Positions 44,717 through 55,429 are shown, counted from the first letter of the stretch. The stretch is 64,000 bases of DNA from Cordilura impudica (GCA_963682025.1 OY821519.1:70560025-70624024); one strand, 5' to 3'. The notes: a model not told the origin generated them from the letters alone. Numbers and translations: made by a program.

Positions 44717-45365
44717 GAACATAAAATAAGATGTTTTTTTATGATTTTCACGAACAAATAACTTGTTTTTGAATGTGTTTTTTTAAATTATATAAGAAAA
44801 ATAAGAATAAAATTGAAAAAAAAAGCCAAAAATGTTGCAAAATTAACACAGCACTATTTTGAAAATCTTTAGGGCTAATCATCATTCATAATTCATGATA
44901 TAAAACATTCTACTAGAATAATCTCTTAAGAAAGTTTTCGAAACCAAATATTGTTCATTTTGGAATCTATTAAGACTTCTATATTAATAAGTCCTCAGAA
45001 TAATTGATTTTAAACTATACCTAGACGAAAGTCTTGTTATCTGCACATAAGAAGTGAGGTCGAAAAAATCTTTTACGTATAAATTTTTTTTTTTTTTACA
45101 TTTGAATTTTTTCTAAAATGTAAATATAGAAATACAGAAATATAGAATTACAGAAATATAGAAATATAGAACAATAAACTCAAATCATTGAGCGTTTTTT
45201 ATTGACCATAAGCCAGAGTATCAATAAAAATCGAAGATAAAACACTGGTCGAATATCAAATTTAAAAACTTAAATAAATTTTTTTTTCTTATTTTTTTAT
45301 TTGATTGATAAGATAATTTTTATAGTTATAATCATTACATACATATGAACTTATGGACCTTTTCC
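44717..45365. other. AT-rich sequence with a short ~9-bp tandem
   Basis: 45118-45172 repeats 'aaatatag' and 'aaatacag'. Nothing else recognised. Confidence 0.5.
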
Positions 45366-45369
45366 CGAA

Positions 45370-46260
45370 ACCTTTTCATTAGGGATTTTATAGTCTTCCA
45401 CATTTTGGGACACCTTTTTTTTTGCTCCTCTTCAACTCTCTTTTCACAGGAGCTAAATATCTTTCTCATGGCCTAACCTCCGGACAGTTTGTAGGATTTT
45501 GCATCCCTTGGTACAAAAACAACATTATTGTTCTTATAACACTCAAGAGCTTTCATAACGTAGTGACAGGATGCCAAATTGGATCAAAATTAAATGGACA
45601 CATTGTGTTGAATTTTGAAAGTAGTCTTTGCAAACGCTCCTTAATATAGTTTCCGTTGTGACAAATTACTTCCATCATTTGCCGCAATTGCACAGGAACT
45701 TTTTTTCTTTGTTTTTCCTTCTGCTTATGGGTCTTAAACTTATCTTTGACATTTCCTCAGACTTCGAAATATCTTATTGTACCTGTGTTTCGTCGTTCAT
45801 TCTGTTTTTTTTTATTTTTTTTTTTTTTGTGAAACCTGATTTCAATTTCTGTGCTGCGTTTGGCCTCTGAATTTTTTGCAACGTTCCTGTAACTTTTTGG
45901 ACTTTATATGTTTTCAAACCTACATTGGCTTTAAATTTTCGCACCAAATAGTTCGAGCACTGAGCTAACCGGGCTGCTTTTCTGTCTCTTTTCTTGGCCT
46001 TACAAACATCATTTCTCTTTTTCCGAATCACGCTTCATATCAATTGCCAAATCAATTTTATTAGAAAGTATCCCGAGACTTTCTAATAAAATTTGGAAAC
46101 AGACCTTTGATTCTTTGACATATTTTTTTAAGATAACTTGATAAAAAAATCAAGTAATGCTTGCGATTTCACTCCTTAATTTTTTTCTCATCAAAAATTA
46201 CCACTTCTTGTAAGTTTTGTAGTAATCTTTCACCGCTAGAGCTGGCAACCTTGATTAATA
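45370..46260 (-). pseudogene. IS630/Tc1-mariner-type transposase relic
   Basis: Minus strand, from about 46130 down: RIKGLFPNFIRKS, KKRNDVCKAKKRDRKAARLA, NYLVRKFKANVGLKTYKVQK (86-codon frame 45774-46031), NDETQVQ at the first catalytic position, FVTTETI, then in other frames NLASCHYVMKALECYKNNNV, VFVPRDA and CPEVRP.ERYLAPVKRELK. This order (YKVQK, DDET, ASCHY, VPRDAN, P.L.PIE.YWA..KR.L) is that of a widespread insect DDE transposase. The Glu region reads P.ER with a stop, so the active site is destroyed. Ends not found. Confidence 0.7.
46054..46093. repeat. Perfect 16-bp hairpin with 8-nt loop
   Basis: AATTTTATTAGAAAGT, loop ATCCCGAG, ACTTTCTAATAAAATT. It lies in the N-terminal part of the transposase relic at 45370-46260. 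Confidence 0.8.
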
Positions 46261-46653
46261 GTGGTGGCATGCTAGAGAGGAACAAACATTACAAAAGCAA
46301 AACTTACATATTTTTACATTTGATTGCTGTAATTGGCATATAATCCGCTTATAAGGTTGAGCCACAAATTAGGGTTTGTAAGGTTGATGTTATTTTCGGT
46401 GGTATCGTGGAAATAACAGGCAAATACATACATTATGATTTGGTGCGGTTTTTAATGCTTATTCAAATGTTATGCATGGTAGAAGTTTAATAATGCTCTA
46501 GTATAAATAAGTAATAAAATAGCTGATATAAAAAAACTAAAAACATCATTGCTTTTATAGCAACAAAAAAATAAAAAATATAAGGAATGTATATATATTA
46601 ATAATATGGAAGGTATATATAAGTCGCTCACAGCTTCTTTGATGCAGATATGT
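46261..46653. other. AT-rich sequence, nothing recognised
   Basis: 46573-46622 contains 'ataaggaatgtatatatatt', a word that recurs in the TA island at 48180-50360. Confidence 0.45.
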
Positions 46654-46905
46654 TTTTGATGTGTAAACATCTATACGCGCAGGGGGTAAATTTCTATTTC
46701 ACAATACAATCACAAAAAAGCGTACATGTGAGAGTCACATCTTACGCGTAAGATGTGAACATTAAGACAAATCGGTATGACTTATGATTGTTTGGTGAAA
46801 AAATTATTATATGAAATAACCTTTTTGTCGCTATTTTCTGCATTTTATTTATTACCAGATGTTTACACATCACCCCTGTGATAGGACTCACATGATTTTT
46901 TTTCA
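46654..46905 (+). mobile_element. Family J element, copy 1
   Basis: Left 'gatgtgtaaacatctatacg' 'cgcaggggg'; right 'agatgtttacacatcacccc' 'tgtgataggactcacat'. GATGTGTAAACATC appears inverted near each end. A perfect 24-bp palindrome (half TCACATCTTACG) is at 46735-46758. The second copy is 63119-63505. Confidence 0.6.
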
Positions 46906-47052
46906 AAAACCGTTTACATTTAAAAATTTTGTTCTAAAAATACAAAAACAAAGAATGTGGTTTAGTATATTATAGTGTTGTAATTTTATTTAACAAAAAA
47001 ACAAAAACAAAAATGTGCTTAGTGCTCTCAAGAAACTAAAAAATGTAAAATA

Positions 47053-48006
47053 AGGTACAAAACTCGTGTCTCAGCTTAAATGATGCAGTTAATTTTACCG
47101 TTATCCATGTTGTTGTCTTCAGCTTAAAATTTAAAAATTATTACGCATTAAAAAAAAAAAAATAAGTGAATTTTTTCAACCATGGAACCATTGAAATGCG
47201 TGAGTTAGTATTAAAGCACAATAAGAATGGGCACGCTCCACGGAAAATTGCTGAAATGGTTAATTTAAGATCTTCAACAGTTCAGCATATAAAACGCTAT
47301 TTACATAGGTGAGAATCGTGTTGAAAACAAGGGCAGACAAGCTCCAAATAATATTTTTACTGAAAGTGATTCTAAAAATCCAGCAACAAGCGCTCCGAAG
47401 CTGACTTATGGCCGAAAAATATTTGGGAAAGACATGTCATCCCGAAACAATTCACAGAATATTGAGGGACGCTGATTTTAATGGCCGCATTCCTCGAAAC
47501 AAACCATTTATAAATGAAAATAATAGAGTAAAATGGTTGCAGTTTGCGCGTGACCATTTAAATAGTAAAGCATTTTGGAGAACTGTAATTTTTGTTGATG
47601 AAGTGAAAGTTAATATATTTGGACCAGATGGAAGACCCTACATTTGGCGTAAAGTTAATACTGAGCTGAAACCACACAATTTACCACTATGAAACACGAT
47701 GGTGAAAATGCTATGGTTTGGGGATGCATGTCTTTAAATGGAGTCGGTAACTTGGCCTTTATCGTAGGGAATATGGATCAAAACATGTATTTGAAACTTC
47801 TCCAAGAAAATCTAATTCAAAGAAAATCTAATTAAAAAAAAAGCCAGTGGACTCTATGCCGAAAAGGCTTCAAGCGGTTATAGATAATAAAGGATATCCT
47901 ACTAAATACTAAGCAATCGAAAAAAATTTAAAATAACGGTAAATCCTTTTTTATTTAATGTTTTTTAAAATTGCTTCATTTAAGCTGTGACCTAAATTTT
48001 GTACCT
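47053..48006 (+). mobile_element. Tc1-type transposon, internally deleted, complete ends
   Basis: AGGTACAAAA at the left and TTTTGTACCT at the right. The inverted arms also share 'tcagcttaaatga.gca' and 'taccgttat' over about 55 bp. TA flanks both ends (47051-47052, 48007-48008). It is 954 bp, against ~1.6-1.7 kb for a complete member. Confidence 0.85.
47178..47910 (+). pseudogene. Tc1-type transposase, deletion derivative
   Basis: MRELVLKHNKNGHAPRKIAE and MVNLRSSTVQHIKRYL (HTH, about 47200-47308); then a 95-codon frame from 47408: EKYLGKTCHPETIHRILRDA, KPFINENNRVKWLQFARDHL, VIFVDEVKVNIFGPDGRPYI with the first catalytic Asp, WRKVNTELKPHN. After a one-base shift: MKHDGENAMVWGCMSLNGVG, NLAFIVGNMDQ. 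Sequence then jumps from LLQENLIQ to PVDSMPKRLQAVIDNKGYPT and a stop, so the part with the second Asp and the Glu is deleted. The element can therefore only have moved, if at all, with enzyme from another copy. Confidence 0.85.
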
Positions 48007-48236
48007 TATTTTGTATTTTGAGTTGCATTTTTTTTTTTTTTTTATGGAAAATATAAATAACGCATAATTATTAACTAAACCACATATGTCGTTTTTGTAT
48101 TTTCAGAACAAAATTTTTAAATATTTATTTTTAAACATATAAAATGTATCTCCATCAAATAAGCTCTGAACGATATATATATAAAATATAAGGAATATAT
48201 ATATATATGTATAATATATAAGGGATATATATATTA

Positions 48237-48945
48237 GGGCGGGTCGATTTGTAGCGAGTGAAAAAATTCACCAATTTCCCTATGATTTCCGTATTCTATG
48301 GGTGATTCCATGAAAATTTGCCGAAGGAACCATACCTCTATCGTTAAAATCGATTCCCCTACTTTTTGTTGGTAGATTTTTTCCCAAATTGACGTTCGTA
48401 TGAAATATTACCTACACGTTCACATCCATAACTCAAAAACTATCGATCGGTTTTAATCGCCAGGCGCGTTGGAAAGGTGAGCTCATTTTGATCAATTTAC
48501 AAAAAAAATCTCCAACATTGGTCCAACGGTTCAAAAGTTACGGGCATTTTTGTCCAAATTTTGGAGCATTTTTCCATTTTTTTCATGATTTTGTCCAAGA
48601 ATATTACTTTCATGGCCATTTTTTTTGGCTCAATTTTTTTGACTTACGAAGCTTACGAACCTTACGATAGACTTCTTTATTTTTGTTTGTTTATAATATA
48701 CACGCCAATGTATTTCAATGTTAAGTATTATGATCCGATTAAATCCGATCGATAGTTTTTGAGTTATGGATGTGAACATGTAGGTAATATTTCATACGAA
48801 CGTCAATTTGGGAAAAAATCTACCAACAAAAAGTAGGGGACTCGATTTTAGCGATAGAGGTATGGTTCCTTTGGCAAATTTTCATGGAATAACCCGTAGA
48901 ATACGGAAATCATATGGAAATTGTCGAAAAATAGATCGACCCGCC

Positions 48946-48946
<1 letters not shown>
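48237..48946. mobile_element. Family F: MITE with ~215-bp inverted arms (GGGCGGGTCG ends)
   Basis: Left arm 48237-48459 and right arm about 48736-48946 are inverted copies, including 'tgatttccgtattctatggg', 'aaccatacctctatcg', 'cctactttttgttggtagat' and 'aaaactatcgatcgg'. Both ends read GGGCGGGTCGAT outward-in. TA flanks on both sides. The 275-bp spacer has no protein similarity. A transcript across it would fold into a very long hairpin. Confidence 0.85.
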
Positions 48947-48984
<38 letters not shown>

Positions 48985-49029
48985 AGGAATATATATATAT
49001 ATATATATAAGGAATATATATATAATATA

Positions 49030-50276
49030 AAGGGTGCGCCAAATAACTTTTTTTTTTTTCAAAATGCTACAAAAAAAAAAAATTACTGAATATTATCTCA
49101 AATTTCTTTTTTTATTTGAAAGTACAATCCTTCCGGTTAATAATGGAATATAATTTCATTCAAATGGCTGCCTCGGCTGGCCATGCAGTAGCCTACACGA
49201 TCGGTCCAATTTTTAAGCACATTATCGATTGTGTGCAGCTGTATTTCACCAATGACTTCACGAATATTGTCCTTTAAAGCGTCAATTGTCTCTGGCTTGT
49301 TGGCGTAACACTTACCTTTGAGGGCACCCCACAAATAATAGTCCAACGGTGTCAAATCGCAGCTCCGAGGTGGCCAAACGACATCAGCTCTGCGGCTGAT
49401 AATGCGATCTTCAAAAACAGGGCGCAAAACATCGAGTGTAGCTTCGGCTGTGTGGCACGTAGCGCCGTCAAGTTGAAACCAAATGTTGCCAATATCTTCC
49501 TCTTCAATTTTTGTGAACAAAAATTCGTTCAACATGGCCCGAAGAAAAATGGCCCAATTATGCCTCTGAACCAAAATCCGTACCAAACAGTGACTTGTTT
49601 TGGGTGTATCGGCTTTTCAATGTATGCGTGCGGGTTTACTGTGCCCCAAATGCGACAATTTTGCTTGTTTACATACCCGCCAAGATCAAAATGAGCTTCA
49701 TCTGAAAAGATGATTTTTTTTTTTTTTTTGGCAAAATCGGCATCTTCTGTAAGTCGATCGCAGGCCCACTTAGCGAAGCGAAAACGCATTGGATGGTCAG
49801 TTGGCTTCAACTCCTGAACCAATTGGACTTTGTATGGCGTCATACCAAGGTCTTTTATGCAAAATTCGTCTCAATGATGCCTCCGAAATGTTCAATTCTT
49901 GAGAAGGACGGTGAATTGATGTTGATGGCGCTTCACGCACACTTTTTGCAACAGCAGCAATATTCTTGGGTGTACGTATTGTTTTTGGCTTTTCACGCTT
50001 TGGTTTATCGATGTGGATGCCAGTTTCTTTCACTTTTTTCACAAGATAACGAACATACGGAGCTGACGTACGCAATTTTCGCACACATTCTGCAACATTA
50101 CCATGATTTTCAAAGTAATGTCGCAATATTTCCCAGCGTTGTTCAAGCGTATACACAACCATATTCGTTCAGCGGAAGGATAAAACTAATTATCTGGCAA
50201 ATCAGACATGAGCTAACTGTTACCATTCACGAAATAAGCACTAGCTGAAAAAAAAAACGTTAGATGGCGGACCCTT
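49030..50276 (-). mobile_element. DD41D mariner-like transposon, near complete
   Basis: Ends AAGGGTGCGCCAAATAACTT (left) and, inverted, AAGGGTCCGCCATCTAACGT (right), flanked by TA (49028-49029, 50277-50278). It is 1247 bp, with one transposase gene on the minus strand occupying most of the length. Confidence 0.85.
49137..50162 (-). pseudogene. DD41D-type transposase, two lesions
   Basis: ATG 50162: MVVYTLEQRWEILRHYFENH, NVAECVRKL (HTH), KTIRTPKNIAAVAKSVRE, SLRRILHK, then a frameshift near 49850 into DLGMTPYKVQLVQELKPTDH, IIFSDEAHFDLGGYVNKQNC (first Asp), HPKQVTVWYGFWFRGIIGPF. A second lesion near 49545 (frameshift plus loss of about 15-20 codons) leads into RAMLNEFLFTKIEEEDIGNI, WFQLDGATCHTAEATLDVLR (second Asp) and RSCDLTPLDYYLWGALKGKC (third Asp). 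There are 41 residues between the second and third Asp, the DD41D spacing. It stops at 49137 after NEIIFHY. This is the best preserved of four relatives in the window. Confidence 0.85.
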
Positions 50277-50380
50277 TATAAGGAATATATATACATATAT
50301 ATAATATATAAGGAATATATATATATATATATATAATATATAAGGAATATATATATATATAGAAATACATTCTATGTATT

Positions 50381-50755
50381 TGTCTATAATTTTAATAGGC
50401 TATGTGATTTCTTGTTACAGATGTTTTGTCCTACCGTTTTATCCCGATTTGGAGCAAACGTATATTATTTGAAAGGTATTTCTTTTTAGCTGTTCACCAG
50501 TTTTACAGATTTTTAAATTTTTTCCTTTATTTTGAGTTAATTACATTTAAAGTTGCTACTAACACATACATAAAATAAAATAATACGTATGCTATGTGTG
50601 TTTTTATTACATTTTTTAATGTGTTTGTTAATGAGTTTGTTATCTTCATTCACAATAATAATAAACCAAAAAAGTGTTGGTTTGTGAATTGGCTAAGTTG
50701 AAAAATAAAATTGTCTAGAAATTGCACTCGAATTTCGAGCGCTGGAATCTGCTAG
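50381..50755 (+). mobile_element. Family D element
   Basis: TCTATAATTTTAATAGGCTA to CGCTGGAATCTGCTAG, followed by T. Hairpin ctcgaa/ttcgag ends 12 bases before CTAG. Confidence 0.7.
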
Positions 50756-51785
50756 TAGAGATACTAAAAATTTTCTTAAGTACGAGGGTAGGCTACAAAG
50801 TTCCTCTAATTTTTTAATTTCTTCGAAATAATACGATTTTTTATTGATACAACAACGTTATAAAGAATTTGCATTTTTAAAGGTGATAATTTGAAAACCT
50901 TTTCAACGATTTAAACAGGAGTGACTCCGTATTGAGTTATTATTGAAATAACTTAAATAAAAAAGTAAATATAAAGTGAAATTGCACAAAATAAAATAAG
51001 TTTCATTCAATGAAGGGTTAAATATTAAAATAAAGAAAAATGTAAAATTAATGAATAACTGTTTCAAAATTAATAGATTTCAAGTGCTAAATGGAAACCA
51101 ACATTACTAAATGTATTTTTGGTACATAACCCCATTTTTTCGTATAAAATACAAATAATAAACTTTAGTCAAGACTTCGATTCGTTTGTCAAATATTTAA
51201 GAAAATAATCAATGGTTTTCCAATTTTAATACAAAATACTTTTTAAATGGTGCGTGGCTAAAGAAGAAGAAAGCATATATGTATTTCAAAAATTCATAAC
51301 TGCACTGTATTCTTAATCGGACCGGTTCCTGGCATTTCAGCCTTCATCAGCGATTTATTGAACATTGTGATAATTGTTATGTTTTTAATTGAATAGATTG
51401 TTTCTATATGAAAATTTTTCTACTTAGGGCGGTCGTGAGGTTTGAACCATGAATCTTCACATACACTCGTACTTGCACTTTTTGGTCAAGTATCCAGGTT
51501 ATGTGTTACAGTAAGAGAACTTTACTTAAACGCATATATTTTTTGTAATTTTTAATGCAATAAAAGATTTTAACACAATTTATTTTATTTATTTAAGAAG
51601 TTATTAGAAATCATTTATATACATTTATATATTTTTGAAATCTAGTAATAATTCTTAGAATCTGGTAGTAATTTTAGAAACAAAGAAAAGTAAAGCGAAA
51701 TTTCTTTAAACGCATTTCATTCTAAAATATTGTTATTAAATTTTAATTAAATTTTTTTTATTGTATTTTAGCATTAATATTTTGT
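50756..51785. other. AT-rich sequence with one dispersed inverted-repeat partner
   Basis: 51246-51460 is repeated in inverted orientation at 56978-57110 (shared words 'gaaagcatat', 'ttgaacattgtgata', 'ttaattgaata', 'cttagggcgg', 'gtgaggtttgaacc'). 50783-50805 (tacgagggtaggctacaaag) looks like an isolated mariner end. Confidence 0.5.
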
Positions 51786-51789
51786 TATT

Positions 51790-52665
51790 CCCACTCTATA
51801 TGTTAGGTCATTAAAAAAGTCTGTCAAGGTCCTGAGAGTATCATCCATTTTAACGTCTAGCCGCGCTTGGCGAATTGCTATTTTTAACTATAACGCTGTC
51901 ATACTGCTTACTATTAGGATAAACTGTCCTTGACAATATTCCCCAGATGTTTTCTATTGGGTTCAAGTCTGGACTTCTAGCTGGCCAGTCTAAAAGCGGG
52001 ATTTGAAGCTTGCAAAAAGCAGTCCTTTGTAACCTTAGATACGTGAATGCTCGCGTTGTCCAGCTGAAAGGGAAAATTTAACTTCGAATTTTGCTGCAAA
52101 TAACCAATTAAGACATCCTCTAGCATTTCAACATATGTTTTGGATCTCATCATAGTTTTAGTTTTCTAAAGTAGCTAAAACCACATCACACCATAATACT
52201 GCCACCACCAAAGTTTCTGCTCCTTTTAAGAACATTTGGCTTTTGTAAATCATGACAATAACAACTGTGACCATCATGTCCGTCGAAATTAATTTTTTTC
52301 CCCGTCAAAATTATATTTTGCCTCTCATGTCTCCATAACATATGGTTTTTGGCAAATTATATTCTTTTTGTCTTGTGAGTGCTCGATAACTGTGGTTGTT
52401 TTGCTGACTTTTTCCATTTAATGTTCCAGTCCACTGACAGAATTTGCTGGAGCCTAAAGTTTATTTTTTGTGGCCTATTCTTTAATAAGATTTATCAGTC
52501 GGTGCGAAAACTTTGTATTTCTTTTTTATTTTCTTTATAAGTAGGTATTTTTTTGTTCATATTGTTGAAAAATCTTCGAACAAAGAATTCAGATCTACCG
52601 ATTTGTCTAATAATTTCTCTATTAGAAAACCCATTTTTCTTTAAAATTTTTATATGGGTTTTTAT
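51790..52665 (-). pseudogene. Bari-type Tc1 transposase relic
   Basis: Minus strand from 52660 down: NGFSNREIIRQIGRSEFFVR (HTH), KWKKSAKQPQLSSTHKTKRI, FAKNHMLWRHERQNIIL, KINFDGHDGHSCYCHDLQKP, NFGGGSIMVW.GFS, FQLDNASIHVSK (second Asp), and ARSPDLNPIENIWGILSRTV with the catalytic Glu at about 51955. The first catalytic pair, normally DE before KKFN, reads TG, so the active site is lost. Stops and frameshifts throughout. The FDGxDG and ARSPDLNPIENLW-like blocks are typical of Bari elements. Ends not identified. Confidence 0.8.
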
Positions 52666-52889
52666 TCACTAAATATGAATTTTCCTTTGAATTAGTTTTT
52701 GTCTTGCGTGTGTCACAATTACAACTTTACTAAAACGCTCTTATTTGTGTATTCACATTAAGTTTGATAACGGGAATTTAAAAGGACATCAGAATGCGTT
52801 TTGAAAATTACGCTCTCAATCTTGTGTTGAGTAAGGGAAATTACCGTTACTTTTTCTTTATAGATAATACAAAAATGTATTTATTATAA

Positions 52890-53198
52890 TTAGCAGACTC
52901 CAGCGCTTGAAATTCGAGTGCAATTTCTAGGCAACCCTATTTATCAACTTAGCCAATTCGCAAACCAACACTTTTTGGTTTATTATTATTGTGAATGAAG
53001 ATAACAAAATCATTAACAAACACATTAAAAATTTAATAAACACACACATAGCATATGTATAATTTTATGTATGTGTTAGTAACAACTTTAAATGCAATTA
53101 AATCAAAATAATGAAAAAAATTAAAAAATCTGTAAATCTGGTGAACAGCTAAAAAGAAATACCTTTCAAATAATTTAAATTTGATCAAAATCGGGATA
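52890..53198 (-). mobile_element. Family D element, truncated
   Basis: 'tagcagactccagcgcttga' 'aattcgagtgcaatttctag' to 'gatcaaaatcgggata'; the outer ~55 bp of its 5' end are missing. Confidence 0.65.
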
Positions 53199-53629
53199 CA
53201 AAAAATTTAATGTACATTAAAAAATAGGTGAGACAATAAAAAAATATCTCATGCGTTTAGGTAAATTTCGCTTATTGTTTTTAAAAAGTACACGAAAAAT
53301 GATAATTTTCCAGTTCTTTACAGAATCCTGAAAACACCCTGAAACCACACCATAATATACACGAAAATCGCAAAATATCTGACAATCCTAAAAATTTATA
53401 CAAAATGCGGATCAGATTAAAAAAAGTGATATAAGCAATCTTAAGTTTCCCGACAAAATTTTGAAAATTTTCGATCTGGCAACCCTAAAAATAGTTAGGG
53501 GTTTCTTATAGAAGGGGGCCAAATTTCAAACAACCGAAAACTAAGCGTCGCATAAGCGGACTTACGTTCCTCGATCTAAAAAACTAAAATAAATATTTAA
53601 TTTATTAATTAAATATTAATTAATTAAAA
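53199..53629. other. AT-rich sequence, nothing recognised
   Basis: No feature seen. Confidence 0.45.
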
Positions 53630-53996
53630 TCTATAATATTAATAGGCTAGGCGATTTCTTGTGACCGACGTTTTGTTCTACCGTTTCATCCCAATTTTAA
53701 CCAAACGTATATTATTTGAAAGGTATTACTTTTTAGCCGTTTTGCATATTTACAGATTTTTAAATTTTTTCCCTTATTTTGAGTAAATTGCATTTAAAGT
53801 TGCTACTAACACATACATAAAATTATGCATATGCTATGTGCGTTTTATTAAATTTGTCAATGTGTTTGTTAATGAGTTCGTTATCTTCATTCACAATAAT
53901 AATTAACCATAAAAGTGTTGGTTTGTGAATTGGCTAAGTTACAAAGTAAAGCTGCCTAGAAATTGCACTCGAATTTCGAGTACTGGAATCTGCTAG
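53630..53996 (+). mobile_element. Family D element, well preserved
   Basis: Preceded by A, starts TCTATAATATTAATAGGCTA, ends GGAATCTGCTAG followed by T; perfect 6-bp hairpin ctcgaa-t-ttcgag. Confidence 0.75.
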
Positions 53997-54297
53997 TTTT
54001 AATTAATATTAATTATAATTAATACTAATTATATTATTAAAATTCAATATTAATTAAAATTCAATATTAATTATAATTAATTTATAATTATAAAGAATTT
54101 GAATTTTTTTTTAAGTGATAAGTTACGTTTTTCGATCTAAAACTTTAAAAATAATTAATCCACTATTCGGATGGTTCTAAATTTTCAACGATTTTGTTAT
54201 ACGACGATTAGTTTTTGATTGTATATTCCCCCCCCAAACAAATACGTAGAAGTATGGGAAATAATTAATGATACGTGTACGTCTACAACATTCAGAC
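53997..54297. repeat. AT-rich stretch with ATTAATTATAATTAAT words
   Basis: 53998-54095 is built of attaat/taatta words without a regular period; 54225-54240 has a short C run. Confidence 0.5.
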
Positions 54298-55020
54298 TCA
54301 GAATGTCAGTGATATCACTGAGTCAGTGATAAACGTAACTATTATGATTTCATTTACAGCCGAAGTTGAAAATTCGAAAGAAAAAATCGCATAGAATGTC
54401 ATTCCACTGTAGTGTGGAAGAGTAAAGGAGAACTGTATTAATTTGAACATTCCGCATGCCGGACGTCCAATTTTTGGTGCACTTTCGAGCATTGCTGGAA
54501 TTATGTCACGAATAACACGAACGATTTTGGCCCCCCAAGGCGTCAATTTTTGCTGATTTATCAATATAATAACCCAGTGACTTCACGTAGCCCCCGTAAT
54601 CAACTTATCGCCAATTTTTTTTCCAATATGTCGATGGTTGCGGTCGCCATTGCGCCATTCTGTTGAAACTATATCTCGCCCGGATCAATGTCATACATAT
54701 TTTCAAACAAAAAGATTTCCATTGCGGTAAAGATTTCCATTGACTGCAACGCGAGCTCCAGATTCATTTTTGAAGAAAGAAGGTCCGATGATGCCAGCAG
54801 CGAGTAAACCGCACCAAAAGGTGAATTTTTCTCGATGTAATGGAGTCTGTTTGGAGTAGGATCTGTTGTGGATGGTTTCCTTATGCGGCAATTTTGTTTG
54901 TTGAGAAACCAGTTAAACCAAAAATTAACCTCATCGCTGACACAATTTTGCGATAATGATGATCTCGTGGCTTTTATTCCTGCACCAGCTGGATCTAATA
55001 CTGGCGTAGGCCAAGATTTG
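54298..55020 (-). pseudogene. DD41D-group transposase relic
   Basis: Minus strand from 55020 down: KSWPTPVLDPAGAGIKATRS (KSWPT.. region), CVSDEVNFWFNWFLNKQNCR with the first Asp, HYIEKNSPFGAVYSLLAS, MYDIDPGEIWFQQNGAMATA, YVKSLG, KIDALGGQNRS, IRDIIPAMLESAPKNWTSGM. Same block order as 49137-50162; the segment from second to third Asp is deleted, with several frameshifts. The 5' end of the coding region abuts the palindromic element at 55021. Confidence 0.75.
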
Positions 55021-55260
55021 TTGGACAATTACGCTAGACCAATTCCACTGGATAAAATTTCACAAGACCGTTCCACTTTGCTTAATTTCACTACGGAAGA
55101 ATCCAACTCGCGCATTTCCACTCTAGTCTTTGTCAAACACAGTTTTGTTTAGAAAGTAGAATTGCGCGAGTTGTAATGTTTTCTCGTGGAATTCTGCTAA
55201 GTGGAATTGTCCAAGTGAAATTGTGTCCAGTGGAAATGCGGAATTCCAATCGCTGTGATT
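55021..55260. mobile_element. Foldback-like palindrome with ~14-bp units
   Basis: The left half contains direct units such as 'accaattccactgg', 'ataaaatttcacaag' and 'accgttccacttt'; the right half contains their inverted forms 'aagtggaattgtcca', 'agtgaaattgtgtcc' and 'agtggaaatgcgg'. Near the centre, 'caactcgcgca' (55106) pairs with 'tgcgcgagttg' (55165). Tandem units in inverted arms are the Foldback design; no coding region. Confidence 0.6.
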
Positions 55261-55429
55261 TCTTTTTAAAAAGCGTTTAAAAAATTCCTAGTTAAATTCT
55301 GCCCAATGCAGTTGTCTGAGGACAATTTTTTTAGTGAAATGGGCCGAATCCGATTTTTTTAAAAGATTATTTTCTTTTTTTTTGTCTCATAATCTAATAT
55401 TCAGCCTCTATTGAAATTTTGATTCTACA

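Larger units (their letters stand above)
48180..50360. repeat. TA-rich island with 'taaggaatatatat' units, hosting two insertions
   Basis: Short (TA)n blocks interleaved with 'ataaggaat' occur at 48185-48236, 48947-49027 and 50277-50362. Two transposons (48237-48946 and 49030-50276) split what was one microsatellite; both use TA as target. Confidence 0.75.

Noticed and set aside
45422..45870. Plus-strand frames of 75 and 80 codons
   Set aside because: They are antisense to the IS630-type transposase relic at 45370-46260.
49793..50248. 151-codon plus-strand frame
   Set aside because: Antisense to the N-terminal half of the DD41D transposase, which matches known domains on the minus strand.
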